This document shows positions 33,925-43,226 of a DNA stretch of 64,000 nt, piece after piece. The notes under the pieces were generated by a model, which saw only the letters and a program-made list of their open reading frames with translations, ran no database searches and was not told the origin of the DNA. The stretch is from contig NZ_JAAGLY010000011.1 of the NCBI RefSeq assembly GCF_010548375.1, forward strand, positions 219,734 to 283,733, given 5' to 3'. This DNA is from Streptomyces sp. SID13726 (GTDB lineage Bacteria > Actinomycetota > Actinomycetes > Streptomycetales > Streptomycetaceae). Each line of letters starts with the position of its first letter. The first letter of the stretch is position 1. A program made the translations under genes and the position numbers.

Positions 33925-35292
33925 ATGCCCAGCACGAACACCGACGTCATGCCCGCCACCGAGTTCGACACCCCGACCATGTCGCCCGGCACCGGGCACT
34001 CGCCCGCCGACGCCCTCCTGCTGCCGGTCGACGAACTGCCCGAGTCCATGTCGCCGCCCGATCTGGTCGGCCGCCGGGTCCGGGACGAGCTGATGCTCGA
34101 CGGCAACGCCCGGCTCAACCTCGCCACCTTCGTGACCACCTGGATGGAGCCGCAGGCAAGGGAGTTGATGGCGGAGACGGCGGAGAAGAACCTCGCGGAC
34201 CGCGCGGAGTACCCGCAGATCACCGCGATGGAGGAGCGCTGCGTCCGGATGCTCGCCCGGCTCTGGCACGCCCCGCGCCCGGAGCAGGTCCGCGGCTGCT
34301 CCACCACCGGCTCCAGCGAGGCCGCCATGCTCGGCGGGCTCGCCCTCAAGCGCCGCTGGCAGGACCGCCGCCGCGCACAGGGCAAGGACGTCTCCCGCCC
34401 GAACCTCGTGATGGGCGCGAACGTCCAGGTGTGCTGGAAGAAGTTCGCCAACTACTTCGAGGTGGAGCCGCGTTACGTCCCGATGGAGCCGGGCCGCTAC
34501 CACCTCACGCCCGACACCCTCACCGCCTACTGCGACGACAACACCATCGGTGTGGTCACCGTGCTCGGCTCCACGTTCGACGGCTCCTACGAGCCCGTGG
34601 CGGACATCTGCCTGGCCCTGGACGGCTACCAGGCCGCCACCGGCACCGACATCCCCGTGCACGTCGACGGCGCGTCCGGCGCGATGGTGGCGCCGTTCCT
34701 CGACCCGGGCCTGATGTGGGACTTCCAGCTGGAGCGGGTCGCCTCCATCAACACCTCGGGCCACAAGTACGGGCACGTCTTCCCCGGTCTCGGCTGGGCC
34801 CTGTGGCGGGACGCCGAGGCCCTCCCCGACGACCTGGTCTTCGAGGTCGACTACCTCGGCGGCAGCTCCCCCAGCTTCACCCTCAACTTCTCCCGCCCGG
34901 GCGCCCATGTCGTCGCGCAGTACTACAGCTTCCTGCGGTACGGCTTCGAGGGGCTGCGCAACCTGGCGGCCCAGAACCGTACGACGGCCCGTGCGCTCGC
35001 GGGCCGGATCCGGGCCATCGGCCCCTACGAGCTGGTCACGGACGGCTCCGAACTCCCCGCCTTCGCCTTCCGGCTGACGCCCGGCGCGCCAGGCTTCACC
35101 GTGTTCGACGTCTCCCAGGCCATGCGGGGCCGCGGCTGGCACCTGCCCGCCTACACCTTCCCCGCCCCCTGCGACGACGTCTCCGTGCTGCGCCTGGTCG
35201 TCCGCACCGGGTTCACCGCGGAACTCGCCGGCATGTTCATCGCCGACCTGACCGAGGTCACCCGGCAGCTCCACACCGACTGGGCGCGCTAG
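33925..35292 (+). CDS. gad: Glutamate decarboxylase
   Basis: 455 residues, PLP-dependent group II decarboxylase. CSTTGSSEAAMLGGLALKRRW near 125-145, HVDGASGAMVAPF with the PLP-binding Asp248, and SGHKYGHVFPG with the Schiff-base Lys281 match GadB closely. It converts glutamate to GABA and CO2, consuming a proton. The N-terminal ~25 residues are longer and more acidic than usual. No glutamate/GABA antiporter is adjacent, so an acid-resistance pump pair is not evident. The preceding 225-base gap is AT-richer and holds the likely promoter. The ribosome binding site AAAGG is 13 bases away, so the start could be slightly downstream. Confidence 0.92.
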   Translation: MPSTNTDVMPATEFDTPTMSPGTGHSPADALLLPVDELPESMSPPDLVGRRVRDELMLDGNARLNLATFVTTWMEPQARELMAETAEKNLADRAEYPQITAMEERCVRMLARLWHAPRPEQVRGCSTTGSSEAAMLGGLALKRRWQDRRRAQGKDVSRPNLVMGANVQVCWKKFANYFEVEPRYVPMEPGRYHLTPDTLTAYCDDNTIGVVTVLGSTFDGSYEPVADICLALDGYQAATGTDIPVHVDGASGAMVAPFLDPGLMWDFQLERVASINTSGHKYGHVFPGLGWALWRDAEALPDDLVFEVDYLGGSSPSFTLNFSRPGAHVVAQYYSFLRYGFEGLRNLAAQNRTTARALAGRIRAIGPYELVTDGSELPAFAFRLTPGAPGFTVFDVSQAMRGRGWHLPAYTFPAPCDDVSVLRLVVRTGFTAELAGMFIADLTEVTRQLHTDWAR

Positions 35293-35414
35293 CCGCTCCG
35301 GTCCCCCGAGCGAGGGCCGGGACGGCTCCCCGGCCCTCAGCCGCCCTGGGCACCGCACCCGCCCTGGCACCACACCCGCCACACCAGGGGCCCTCTCCCC
35401 GAGTCCCCCGGGTC

Positions 35415-35443
35415 TTGACCCGGCTTCCGTCGGCGCGTACAAC
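35415..35443 (+). promoter_or_regulatory. Promoter TTGACC-N17-TACAAC for GH97 gene
   Basis: Housekeeping-type -35 box TTGACC at 35415-35420 and -10 box TACAAC at 35438-35443 with a 17-base spacer. A LacI-type operator begins 11 bases after the -10 box, so a repressor there would cover the transcription start. Confidence 0.7.
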
Positions 35444-35453
35444 ATTCCCCAGC

Positions 35454-35467
35454 AGAAAACGTTTACT
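35454..35467. promoter_or_regulatory. LacI-type operator AGAAAACGTTTACT
   Basis: It differs at one of 14 positions from the perfect palindrome in front of the GH36 gene (51199-51212). It is a candidate binding site for the LacI protein encoded at 51281, 16 kb away. Confidence 0.75.
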
Positions 35468-35538
35468 CCCTACGCCGCCCCTCACTCGGATCGAGCCGCG
35501 CCCCGCCGCGGCCCTCAACGGAGAGGTCCCCCGCCACG

Positions 35539-37524
35539 ATGAGAAGTCCAGAGGTCCGGGAAGAGCCCACGCCGGACGGAAGCGGCGCCCCGGGTACGCC
35601 CGCGCGCCGGGTGCTCCTCAAGGGCACGGCCGCCACCGTCGGCCTGCCCGCGACGGGACTCGGCGCCGCAGGCCAGGCCCACGCGGCCGGCGACCGGACC
35701 GCGCCGAGACGCCCGGTCCGCGCGACCGCGCGCATGGGCGGCAACACCGTCACGCTGTCGGTGGTGGACGGAGCCCTGCGCTGGTCCGTCCACCATCGCG
35801 GCAGGACCGTGGTCGACACCTCCGTCCTGGGCCTCGGACTGGCCGACGGAACCGTCCTGGGCGCCGACGTGACGGTCACCCGGAGCCGGTCCAGGACCAC
35901 CCGCTCCACCTGGAACCCGGTGTACGGGCGCGCCGCCACCGTCACCGACCACTACCAGGAGCAGCGCTGGGACCTGCGGGACAAGGCATCGGGGACGCGC
36001 TTCGGCGTCGAGGTCCGCGCGTACAGGACGGGAGTGGCGCTGCGTTACGTCCTGCACGGCCCGGGCTCCGTCACCGTCGCCGACGAACTGACCACGTTCG
36101 CCTTCCCGGACGGCACCACCGTCTACAGCGCCCGCGACGAGGACGCCTACCTCCCCGTGGCGCCGGGCTCCATACCGGTCAGCGGCACCGCCACCACGGA
36201 CAACGGCCCCCTGACCGACCTGCCGCTGACCGCCGACCTCACGGAAGGTCTCCTCGCCTGTGTCTGCGAGTCCGCGCGGCTGAACTTCCCGCGTCTGATG
36301 CTCCGTTCGGCCGACGGGCAGCCCGGCGCCCTGTCCGCCTACCTGATGGAACACACCGCCCGCGGCACCGGCCCGGTCGAGACGACCAGCACGGTCACGG
36401 CGCCGTTCACCACACCGTGGCGCGCGGTGGTCATCGGCTCCACCCACGCCGAACTCGTCGACCACGCCGACCTGGTGCTCAACCTGGCCCCGCCCAACGC
36501 CCTGGCCGACACCTCGTGGATCAGGCCGGGCAAGGTCTTCCGCTGCGAACTCACCACGGCCGCGGGTCTCGCGGGCGTCGACTTCGCCGTGGACCGGGGC
36601 CTGGAGTACATCGAGTACGACGCCGGCTGGTACGGCCCCGAGTTCACCACCCCGGACGCGACCACCCCGATCGCCGCGATCGACCTGCCGTCGGTCATCG
36701 CGTACGCCACGAGCAAGGGCGTCGGCGTCTTCCTCTACGTCAACCGGCTCGCGCTGACCGACGCGGACTCCCTCTTCGGCCTCTACAAGAGCTGGGGCGT
36801 GCGGGGCGTCAAGCTCGGCTTCATCAACGACGGCACCCAGTCGATGACGAACCAGATCACCGACTGGGCGAGGACCGCCGCCGAGTACGAGCTGCTGATC
36901 GACATGCACGACGACGTCCGGCCGTTCGGCCACGAGCGCGCCTACCCGAACTGGATCAGCCTGGAGGGCGTCCGCGGCAACGAGCAGTTCCCGACGGCCA
37001 CGCACAACGTGACGCTGCCGTTCGCCCGCAACATCGGCGGCCCGATCGACTACACCATCTGCTACGGCCAGTCGCGCGACAGGACGACCAACGCCCACCA
37101 GATGGCGATGGCCGCGGTGTACTACCAGCCCCTCAACTTCCTCTTCTGGTACGACAAGCCGTCCAAGTACGCCAACCCCGCGAACTGGCCGGGCCTGCCC
37201 TGGTTCAACGCCGTCCCCACGACCTGGGACGAGAGCCGGACGCTGGCCGGGGCGATCGGCGAGTACGTGGCGGTCGCCCGGCGCGACGGCGACACCTGGT
37301 ACCTCGGCGCCATGACGAACGAGTCGTCCCGGACGCTCTCGCTGCCCCTGTCGTTCCTGGGCCGCGGCACCTGGACGGCGACCGTCTACGGCGACGGCAC
37401 CCCGGGCGCGAACCCGTACCAGACCCCGGTCGTGGTCGGCACCCGGACGGTCACCGCGCGGACCACTCTGGACGCGGCCATGGCCCCGGCGGGCGGCCAG
37501 GCGGTGATCCTCAGGCCGAGCTGA
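35539..37524 (+). CDS. Glycoside hydrolase family 97 protein, Tat-type signal
   Basis: 661 residues. A twin-arginine signal (RRVLLK at 23-28, hydrophobic core to about residue 49, AHA cleavage) suggests export. The N-terminal beta-sandwich runs to ~270, then the catalytic (beta/alpha)8 barrel has IEYDAGWYGPEF near 355, GVGVFLYVN, VRGVKLGFINDGTQ and LLIDMHDDVRPFG, ending in a beta domain. GH97 contains alpha-glucosidases and alpha-galactosidases that need Ca2+. In the KLGFIND segment Gly replaces an Asp that, as I recall, is the nucleophile of retaining members, which hints at the inverting type (inference). The gene is monocistronic under a LacI-type operator. Confidence 0.87.
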   Translation: MRSPEVREEPTPDGSGAPGTPARRVLLKGTAATVGLPATGLGAAGQAHAAGDRTAPRRPVRATARMGGNTVTLSVVDGALRWSVHHRGRTVVDTSVLGLGLADGTVLGADVTVTRSRSRTTRSTWNPVYGRAATVTDHYQEQRWDLRDKASGTRFGVEVRAYRTGVALRYVLHGPGSVTVADELTTFAFPDGTTVYSARDEDAYLPVAPGSIPVSGTATTDNGPLTDLPLTADLTEGLLACVCESARLNFPRLMLRSADGQPGALSAYLMEHTARGTGPVETTSTVTAPFTTPWRAVVIGSTHAELVDHADLVLNLAPPNALADTSWIRPGKVFRCELTTAAGLAGVDFAVDRGLEYIEYDAGWYGPEFTTPDATTPIAAIDLPSVIAYATSKGVGVFLYVNRLALTDADSLFGLYKSWGVRGVKLGFINDGTQSMTNQITDWARTAAEYELLIDMHDDVRPFGHERAYPNWISLEGVRGNEQFPTATHNVTLPFARNIGGPIDYTICYGQSRDRTTNAHQMAMAAVYYQPLNFLFWYDKPSKYANPANWPGLPWFNAVPTTWDESRTLAGAIGEYVAVARRDGDTWYLGAMTNESSRTLSLPLSFLGRGTWTATVYGDGTPGANPYQTPVVVGTRTVTARTTLDAAMAPAGGQAVILRPS

Positions 37525-37530
37525 CCGACG

Positions 37531-38322
37531 TCAGCCGTCGACCGCCCAGCCGGCCAAGGTCCGGACGGTGCGGTCGACATGCTCCTCGTGCAGATAGTGC
37601 CCGGAGTCCCGCCAGTGCTCCACGCGGGACCCGGGCACGTGCAGCGTGCCGCGCTCCCACGCGGCCGCCTCCGCCGAGGTCCACACGGTGAGCGCCGGCC
37701 GGGTGCGCAGCCGCAGGTACGCCTCGCTGTGCGGGCGCACGCCGACCGCGCCGGGGTCGGTGTACATGCCGGCGTACGCCTGGGCGACGACGTGGTCGGG
37801 GGTGCCGAGCATGGTGCGGACGTGGGCCGTGCGCAGTCCCGCCGGGGCGTCCGGGGCGAACGCGCCGGCCACGAACTCGGCGGCCTCGCGGGCTCCGCGC
37901 TCCCGGTACGCGGCGAGCCGGTCCGGAATCCCGTCGACCTCGGCGCCGTGGGCCCCGTGCGCGGGATCGAGGGCCACCACCGAGCGGACGCGGCCGGGAT
38001 GTCGTACGGCCAACAGGTTCACCACCTGCCCGCCCATGGAGTGCCCGACGGCGGTCACCGGCCCGGTGCCCAGCTCTTCGACGAGCGCGGCGAGGTCGTC
38101 GGCCATGGCCACGGGCGTGTTGCCCTCGTCCGGTACCGGCGAGCGGCCGTGCCCGCGCAGGTCGGGGACGACGACCCGGAACCGTCCGGCCAGGGCCTCC
38201 GCGTGCGGCGACCACTCCCTGCCGTCCCCGCCCCACCCGTGCACCAGCAGCAGGGCCGGGGCACCGGTGGGGCCGAGTGCGGTGTGGAACAACGGGATGC
38301 CGTGCGGGTACGGCTCGTTCAT
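37531..38322 (-). CDS. Alpha/beta hydrolase
   Basis: 263 residues from the ATG at 38322, with AAGGA 5 bases upstream. A GTG at 38337 is less likely. The oxyanion HGWGGDGREW near residue 28, the nucleophile elbow GHSMGG near 95 with the catalytic Ser, an Asp in VVALDPAHG and His in DSGHYLHEEHVDRTV give the alpha/beta hydrolase triad. There is no signal peptide, so it is cytoplasmic. It converges on the GH97 gene with only 6 bases between stops, and a hairpin separates it from the Tat-protein operon. Esterase or lactonase activity is generic. The substrate is unknown. Confidence 0.88.
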   Translation of the reverse strand: MNEPYPHGIPLFHTALGPTGAPALLLVHGWGGDGREWSPHAEALAGRFRVVVPDLRGHGRSPVPDEGNTPVAMADDLAALVEELGTGPVTAVGHSMGGQVVNLLAVRHPGRVRSVVALDPAHGAHGAEVDGIPDRLAAYRERGAREAAEFVAGAFAPDAPAGLRTAHVRTMLGTPDHVVAQAYAGMYTDPGAVGVRPHSEAYLRLRTRPALTVWTSAEAAAWERGTLHVPGSRVEHWRDSGHYLHEEHVDRTVRTLAGWAVDG

Positions 38323-38381
38323 GGGCGTCCTTGTCACTCGTCGTCACTCGTCGGTGAGCGTGGAGGCGATTTTCCGGCATG

Positions 38382-38424
38382 CCAGGGGCCGGTGCGGTCC
38401 CTCGGGGAGCCGCACCGGCCCTGG
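38382..38424 (-). terminator. Hairpin terminator of the sugar-transport operon
   Basis: A 15-base-pair stem with one bulged G (CCAGGGGCCGGTGCGG / CCGCACCGGCCCTGG) and a 12-base loop, 17 bases after the stop of the 970-residue gene on the minus strand. Confidence 0.8.
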
Positions 38425-38441
38425 TCGTGGTCAGGTCGTGG

Positions 38442-41354
38442 TCAGCCCCGGTACAGCACCAGGGTGCTGAGCGGGCCCAGCCTGGGCCGTTGTCCCGCGC
38501 CGATGTTCTTGCCGGTGGCGAGGTCGCGGGCCGGGCCGAAGTCCTGGCGGGCGGGCAGGGTGACCGTCTTGTCGGTGCTGGTGTTCATGGCGATCAGGTA
38601 GTCGCCGTACTCGCACAGATAGAAGGGCGCGCGGCCCACGAGCATGGTCTCGACGCCGTCGAAGTGGACGCCGAGGGTGGGGTCGGGGATGTCCGCGGGG
38701 ACGGGGGCGAGGTGGTAGACGTCCCCTTCGAGGGCCTGGTGGAGGGGGTCGCCGGGGGGCGGGAAGCCGCCGGGCGGGATGTGGGAGGCGCCGGGGTCGT
38801 TGATGGCGTAGTCCCACAGGACCCAGTCGCGCGCGGTGAAGGTCTCGTTGGTGGTGCCGGCGGAGCGCTCGCGGACGGTCGCCGAGCGCTGGTCGACGGG
38901 GGTGACGTGGTGGACGCGGGCGTAGTTGTTCACGCCCTGGCGCGAGCGGAAGTACAGGGAGGCGAAGAGGAGTTCCTTCCCGTTCTTGATCGCGACACAG
39001 CCGTTCTGCTCGTCGGTGACGACGAAGTCGGGCCGGTCCCAGTCGGTGGGGATACGGCCGGGGCGGGCGGGCAGGGCCTGGAACTCGGGGTAGTCCCGGG
39101 AGAGGAACCGCAGGGCGTTGAGGCCGACGCGGGTCCAGGTGTGGGTGGCCTGGAGGTGGAGCTGGGGGTAGAGCTGGCCGTCGGCGACCATCTCCTGGGT
39201 CCAGCCGACGATGTCGGGGTCCTTGAACACGGCCGCCGACATCACGGGGTTGGAGTCCCAGGCGGTGCGCGAGGCGTACGCGGTCTCGCCGGGGTAGACC
39301 TCGTTGCGCCAGCCGATGACGGTCTCGATGCGGGAGATCCGGTGGTGGTCCTTGTCGACGTCGACGACCCGGAAGCTGCCGCGTGCCTTGGTCATCCTGA
39401 CCATGTGGTCGCGGAGTTCGGGCGCCTCCTGGCCCTGGTGGCCGCGGGTGACGGACTCGTACATCATGACGAGCCAGTCGATGACCTCGCCGTAGCTGCC
39501 GACATAGCCGAGTTCGCGGGTCAGGCCGGTCCGGGTCACCTGGTAGTAGCTGTCGCCGAGGGGTTTGGTCGGGTTGCCGTCGGCGTCCTCGGGGCCGAGG
39601 TAGGGGACCGTGCCGATCGACTGGTAGAGGTAGTCGCGGGCCCTGGCCTCGGGCAGGGCCTGGTCGGGGGCAAGCAGGCGGAGGCCGCGGTTGGTCTGGT
39701 AGAGGCCGATGGCGCAGATCTGGGCCTGGTTGCTGTAGTGCGGGAAGTGCCGGCGCCAGTAGTCGCGGCTGGACTTGAGCATGTCGACGTAGGCGTCCCT
39801 GCGGACCGGCGGCACGGGGGTGGTGGTGTCGGCGGGGACGACGAGGGTGACGTCGTCGAACCAGGCGGTGCCGGGGCCGGACAGCCGCAGGTGCATCTCC
39901 ATCTGGGTCGCGCCGGCCGGGGTGTCGAAGACGAACTGGACGTACTCCCAGTCGTGGGTGCCCTTGCTCGCGTACACCTTGTGGTCGCTGCCGACGAGCT
40001 TGCCGTTCGCGTCGTAGAACAGCGGGTCGATGTGCGCGCCGAGGCCGGTGACGCCGTCGGTCCTGATCCAGGCGCCGTAGGTGTAGGTGCCGGTGCCGAC
40101 CTTCACCCTGACGGTGGAGTTGACGTAGCTGTAGCCGTTCGCGGTCCCGGCCTGGAGCCTGAGCGAGGCCGTGCCCGAGCGGTGGACGGTGGTGTCACGG
40201 GCCCAGGTGCCGCCGCCGGCGGTGGCCCAGCCGGGCATCTGCCAGGCGGTCGGGGTGTCGGCGCCGGTCTCGAAACCCGGGTTCGTGAGGGTGTACGGCG
40301 ATCCGGTGACCTGGATGTCGAGCCGGTCCCCCAGGTGTTCCCAGAGCAGGGCCAGCACCAGGCCGACCCGGCCGAAGCCCTGCCACTGCTGGTCGGAGCC
40401 GGTCATGACGGTGGCGTCGGACTTCCAGGCCATGTAGCGGCCGTCGATGGCCTGGAGGACCCGGTCGACGGCGGCGTCCTGCTGATACGCGGGGCTGCCG
40501 GACCACAGATAGCCCTCGGCCAGCGACTGCATGGCCCAGCCGTCGAGGGTGGCCGGGTTCGCGTTGGTGAGGAGGTCGTTCTGGTCCTTCAGCACCCGGG
40601 CCCTGATGGCGTCGACGACCTCCTCGCCGCCGGTGCGGGCGGTCGCCGTGGGCGCGGTGCCCTGGACCTCGCCCTTGGGCGGCACGAAGTACGGGCTGGT
40701 GTGGGTGTAGAGGCGGTAGATGCCGCGCGAGGGCGTGGTCATCTTGTAGTAGAGCTGGTCCGCGTTCTGGCCGTAGGACCAGATGCGGCCCATCGCGCGG
40801 ATCTCCAGGGTCACCTTCCTCCTGCCGGCGGTCATCCTCTCCGGCAGCGGCAGGGTGTGGAAGAAGAAGCGGCCCGGGGTGCGCGGCGCGGTGTCGAGGA
40901 TGTCGAGACTGTCGACGGCGCCCTGGTCCTCGTAGCCGACCTGCTTGCCCTCGCAGAAGAGCTGGAGGCGCCACATGTTGGTGCCCGAGGCTGCCTCGTC
41001 GGAGGTGTCGTCGTGGTCGTCGCCCCAGAGCCGGACGGTGACGTAGGTGGTGCCGGTCGGGCAGACGGCGACCTCGAACTTCAGCGTGCCGCCCCAATAG
41101 GTGGCGGGTTCGGTGGGGTTGAGGACGCGGGCGCTCTGGCCGAGGCCGCCGGTGACCGTGTCGGAGAGGGTCGGGGTGAGGTGGTGGGCGGTCTCGGAGG
41201 CGGGGTCGCCGAAGACAACGATGTCCAGCGGGGCGGGCACGTGTCTTCCGGGAGCGGCTGCCGCCACGGGGGCCGAGGGCAGTCCGACGGCGACGGCGGC
41301 ACCAGCGGCCCCGGCGTACTTCAACAGCTCACGACGTCTTGGGGAGTTGGGCAT
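38442..41354 (-). CDS. Large Tat-exported protein of unknown family with carbohydrate-binding-like module
   Basis: 970 residues that I do not recognise as a named family. A Tat signal (RRRELLK at 6-12, cleavage near residue 34) targets it outside. Residues ~45-200 look like a beta-sandwich (VRLWGDDHDD, TLPLPERMTAGRRKVTLEIRA). Residues ~240-345 are helical. A CBM4/9-like jelly roll follows from LTNPGFETGADTPTAW (~357) to AWFDDVTLVVPAD. The part from ~520 is rich in Trp/Tyr/His helices (DYWRRHFPHYSNQAQICAIGLYQTNRGL) as in an (alpha/alpha) toroid, and a final beta region ends LGPLSTLVLYRG. It is the last gene of an ABC sugar-import operon, so a secreted glycan hydrolase or lyase is likely (inference). 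Confidence 0.8.
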   Translation of the reverse strand: MPNSPRRRELLKYAGAAGAAVAVGLPSAPVAAAAPGRHVPAPLDIVVFGDPASETAHHLTPTLSDTVTGGLGQSARVLNPTEPATYWGGTLKFEVAVCPTGTTYVTVRLWGDDHDDTSDEAASGTNMWRLQLFCEGKQVGYEDQGAVDSLDILDTAPRTPGRFFFHTLPLPERMTAGRRKVTLEIRAMGRIWSYGQNADQLYYKMTTPSRGIYRLYTHTSPYFVPPKGEVQGTAPTATARTGGEEVVDAIRARVLKDQNDLLTNANPATLDGWAMQSLAEGYLWSGSPAYQQDAAVDRVLQAIDGRYMAWKSDATVMTGSDQQWQGFGRVGLVLALLWEHLGDRLDIQVTGSPYTLTNPGFETGADTPTAWQMPGWATAGGGTWARDTTVHRSGTASLRLQAGTANGYSYVNSTVRVKVGTGTYTYGAWIRTDGVTGLGAHIDPLFYDANGKLVGSDHKVYASKGTHDWEYVQFVFDTPAGATQMEMHLRLSGPGTAWFDDVTLVVPADTTTPVPPVRRDAYVDMLKSSRDYWRRHFPHYSNQAQICAIGLYQTNRGLRLLAPDQALPEARARDYLYQSIGTVPYLGPEDADGNPTKPLGDSYYQVTRTGLTRELGYVGSYGEVIDWLVMMYESVTRGHQGQEAPELRDHMVRMTKARGSFRVVDVDKDHHRISRIETVIGWRNEVYPGETAYASRTAWDSNPVMSAAVFKDPDIVGWTQEMVADGQLYPQLHLQATHTWTRVGLNALRFLSRDYPEFQALPARPGRIPTDWDRPDFVVTDEQNGCVAIKNGKELLFASLYFRSRQGVNNYARVHHVTPVDQRSATVRERSAGTTNETFTARDWVLWDYAINDPGASHIPPGGFPPPGDPLHQALEGDVYHLAPVPADIPDPTLGVHFDGVETMLVGRAPFYLCEYGDYLIAMNTSTDKTVTLPARQDFGPARDLATGKNIGAGQRPRLGPLSTLVLYRG

Positions 41355-41363
41355 GGCGTTCCT

Positions 41364-42263
41364 TTACTTGAGGCTGCCCATGAGGATTCCGCTGCGCCAG
41401 TACCTCTGGAGCGCGAACATGAACACGGCGAGCGGGACGATCGACAGCAGGGATCCGGTGAGGACGAGGGTGTTCATGTCCCGGGAGGTCTGCGCCTGTT
41501 GGACCCAGGAGAAGAGGCCCAGGGTCACGGGGAAGGAGCGCTCGCCGTTGAGCATGAACAGGGGGAGGAAGAAGTTGTTCCAGATGTTGACGAAGTCGAG
41601 CATGAAGATGGTGATGCCGCCGGTGCGCATCAGGCGGAGCGCGATCGAGGCGAAGATGCGCAGTTCGTTCGCGCCGTCGATGCGGGCCGCCTCCATCAGC
41701 TCGGTGGGCATCGAGGTGTCGGCGTAGACCTTGCCGAGGTAGACCCCGAACGGGTTGATGAAGTACGGGATCAGCACCGCCCAGACGGTGTTGGTGAGGC
41801 CGATCTCCGCGAAGACGAGGTAGAGCGGGAACGCCAGCAGGGTACTGGGCAGCAGCGAGGCGCCGACGATCATCCCGAACAGGGCGCCGCGGCCCCGGAA
41901 GGCGAACTTCGACAGCCCGTATCCGGCGGCGAGCGAGATCAGGGTCGAACCGGCCGCGCCGACCGTGGAGTAGAGGACGGAGTTGAGGATCCAGCGGCCG
42001 AAGACCCCGTCGTGGTAGTCCCAGACGGCGTGGAAGTTGTCGGCGAGGTGGTTCGAGGAGAACCACAGGCCGAAGGTGGAGTACAGGTCGGTCTGGCTCT
42101 TGGTGGACGACACCAGCAGGAACCAGGTGGGCGCCAGGGAGTAGAGCAGGAAGACGGTCAACAGGCCGGTGGTGAGGGCCACCGCGCGGCGGGTGGGGCG
42201 GGCGCCGCCCCCGGAGGCGGCGGTGGCCTTGGTCGGCCGGACGGCCGTGGCGGCGCTGCTCAT
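41364..42263 (-). CDS. Carbohydrate ABC transporter permease (MalG-type)
   Basis: 299 residues with six membrane segments, first at ~31-50 (LTTGLLTVFLLYSLAPTWFL). The permease EAA loop reads EAARIDGANELRIFASIALR near 195-214, which docks the ATPase. SFPVTLGLFSWVQ before the last two segments is typical of CUT1 family permeases. The ATG at 42263 overlaps the stop of the partner permease (ATGA). With the partner and the binding protein it forms the importer, but no ATPase gene is present. In Streptomyces a shared ATPase (MsiK) normally serves such systems. Confidence 0.92.
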   Translation of the reverse strand: MSSAATAVRPTKATAASGGGARPTRRAVALTTGLLTVFLLYSLAPTWFLLVSSTKSQTDLYSTFGLWFSSNHLADNFHAVWDYHDGVFGRWILNSVLYSTVGAAGSTLISLAAGYGLSKFAFRGRGALFGMIVGASLLPSTLLAFPLYLVFAEIGLTNTVWAVLIPYFINPFGVYLGKVYADTSMPTELMEAARIDGANELRIFASIALRLMRTGGITIFMLDFVNIWNNFFLPLFMLNGERSFPVTLGLFSWVQQAQTSRDMNTLVLTGSLLSIVPLAVFMFALQRYWRSGILMGSLK

Positions 42264-43213
42264 GACATCTTCCTGTTCGTGACGCGGTAGAAGACGAAGG
42301 CGAGGATGCCGGTGACGGCGGCCAGGACCAGCGACTCGGCCGCCGCGTACTGGTAGTCGCCGGTCTTGAATGCCCGGTCGAAGATCTCCAGCATCGGGGT
42401 GAAGTCGGTGCTGATGGACTCCGGCGCCACATAGCGCAGGAACAGCGGCTCGGTGAACAGCTGGAGCCGCCCGATCAGGGAGAACATGCCGGTCAGCACC
42501 AGGATCCCGGTGATGTTGGGGATCTTGACCGACCAGGCGATCCGCCACTCCTTCGCGCCGTCGAGGCGGGCGGCCTCGTACAGCTCGCGCGGGAGTGCCT
42601 GGAGCGAGGCGGAGATCAGGATCATGTTGAAGCCGATGCCCTGCCAGGTGAGCAGATTGCCCAGCGAGACATAGGTGTTGAGGCCGCCGAAGAAGTCGAA
42701 GTGCAGGCCCGCGCTGTCGGCCATGTCGAGGATGGGGCTGGCGGTCGGGCTGTAGAGGAACAGCCAGATCAGGGTGGAGACGACGCCGGGGATGACGTAC
42801 GGGATGAGCAGTCCGGCGCGGAAGAAGCGGACCGCGCGGGCGGCGATGCCGTCGAGGAGCAGGGCCAGCAACAGGGAGATGCCCAGCATGACGGTGATCT
42901 GCGCGCCGCCGAACAGCAGGGTGCGCAGCATGCCGGCCCAGAAGGTGCCGTCGGAGAGGATCGCGGCGAAGTGGGAGAAGCCGGTGTAGACGGTCTTCGT
43001 CGGGCCGAAGCCGATGCCGCTGCTCTTCTTCTCGTGCAGGCTCTGGCTGAAGGCGTAGGCGATCGGGATGACGTAGGTGAGGACGAAGCCGAGCAGGAAG
43101 GGCAGCAGGAACAGCAGGCCCTTGTAGGCGCCCCGGTTCCCGGCCCGGCGCGGGGAGGGCCGCCGGGCCGGGGAGTCGGGGACGGTCTTCGGCGGTCGTG
43201 TGAGGGTGGACAA
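42260..43213 (-). CDS. Carbohydrate ABC transporter permease (MalF-type)
   Basis: 317 residues from a TTG at 43213 with GGAG 6 bases upstream. An Arg/Pro-rich cytoplasmic N-terminus (~30 residues) is followed by six membrane segments starting GLLFLLPFLLGFVLTYVIP. The EAA loop is EAARLDGAKEWRIAWSVKIP near 223-242. It pairs with the MalG-type gene to form the channel. It follows the solute-binding gene by 13 bases in one operon. The sugar specificity cannot be read from the permease, but the regulon context suggests galactose- or arabinose-containing oligosaccharides. Confidence 0.92.
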   Translation of the reverse strand: MSTLTRPPKTVPDSPARRPSPRRAGNRGAYKGLLFLLPFLLGFVLTYVIPIAYAFSQSLHEKKSSGIGFGPTKTVYTGFSHFAAILSDGTFWAGMLRTLLFGGAQITVMLGISLLLALLLDGIAARAVRFFRAGLLIPYVIPGVVSTLIWLFLYSPTASPILDMADSAGLHFDFFGGLNTYVSLGNLLTWQGIGFNMILISASLQALPRELYEAARLDGAKEWRIAWSVKIPNITGILVLTGMFSLIGRLQLFTEPLFLRYVAPESISTDFTPMLEIFDRAFKTGDYQYAAAESLVLAAVTGILAFVFYRVTNRKMS

Positions 43214-43226
43214 GGCAGTCTCCCGA

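Noticed and set aside
38379..42290. Plus-strand frame of 1303 codons opposite the Tat protein and permease genes
   Set aside because: The Val/Gly/Glu-rich translation has no recognisable domain, and the minus strand encodes proteins with clear signals and motifs.
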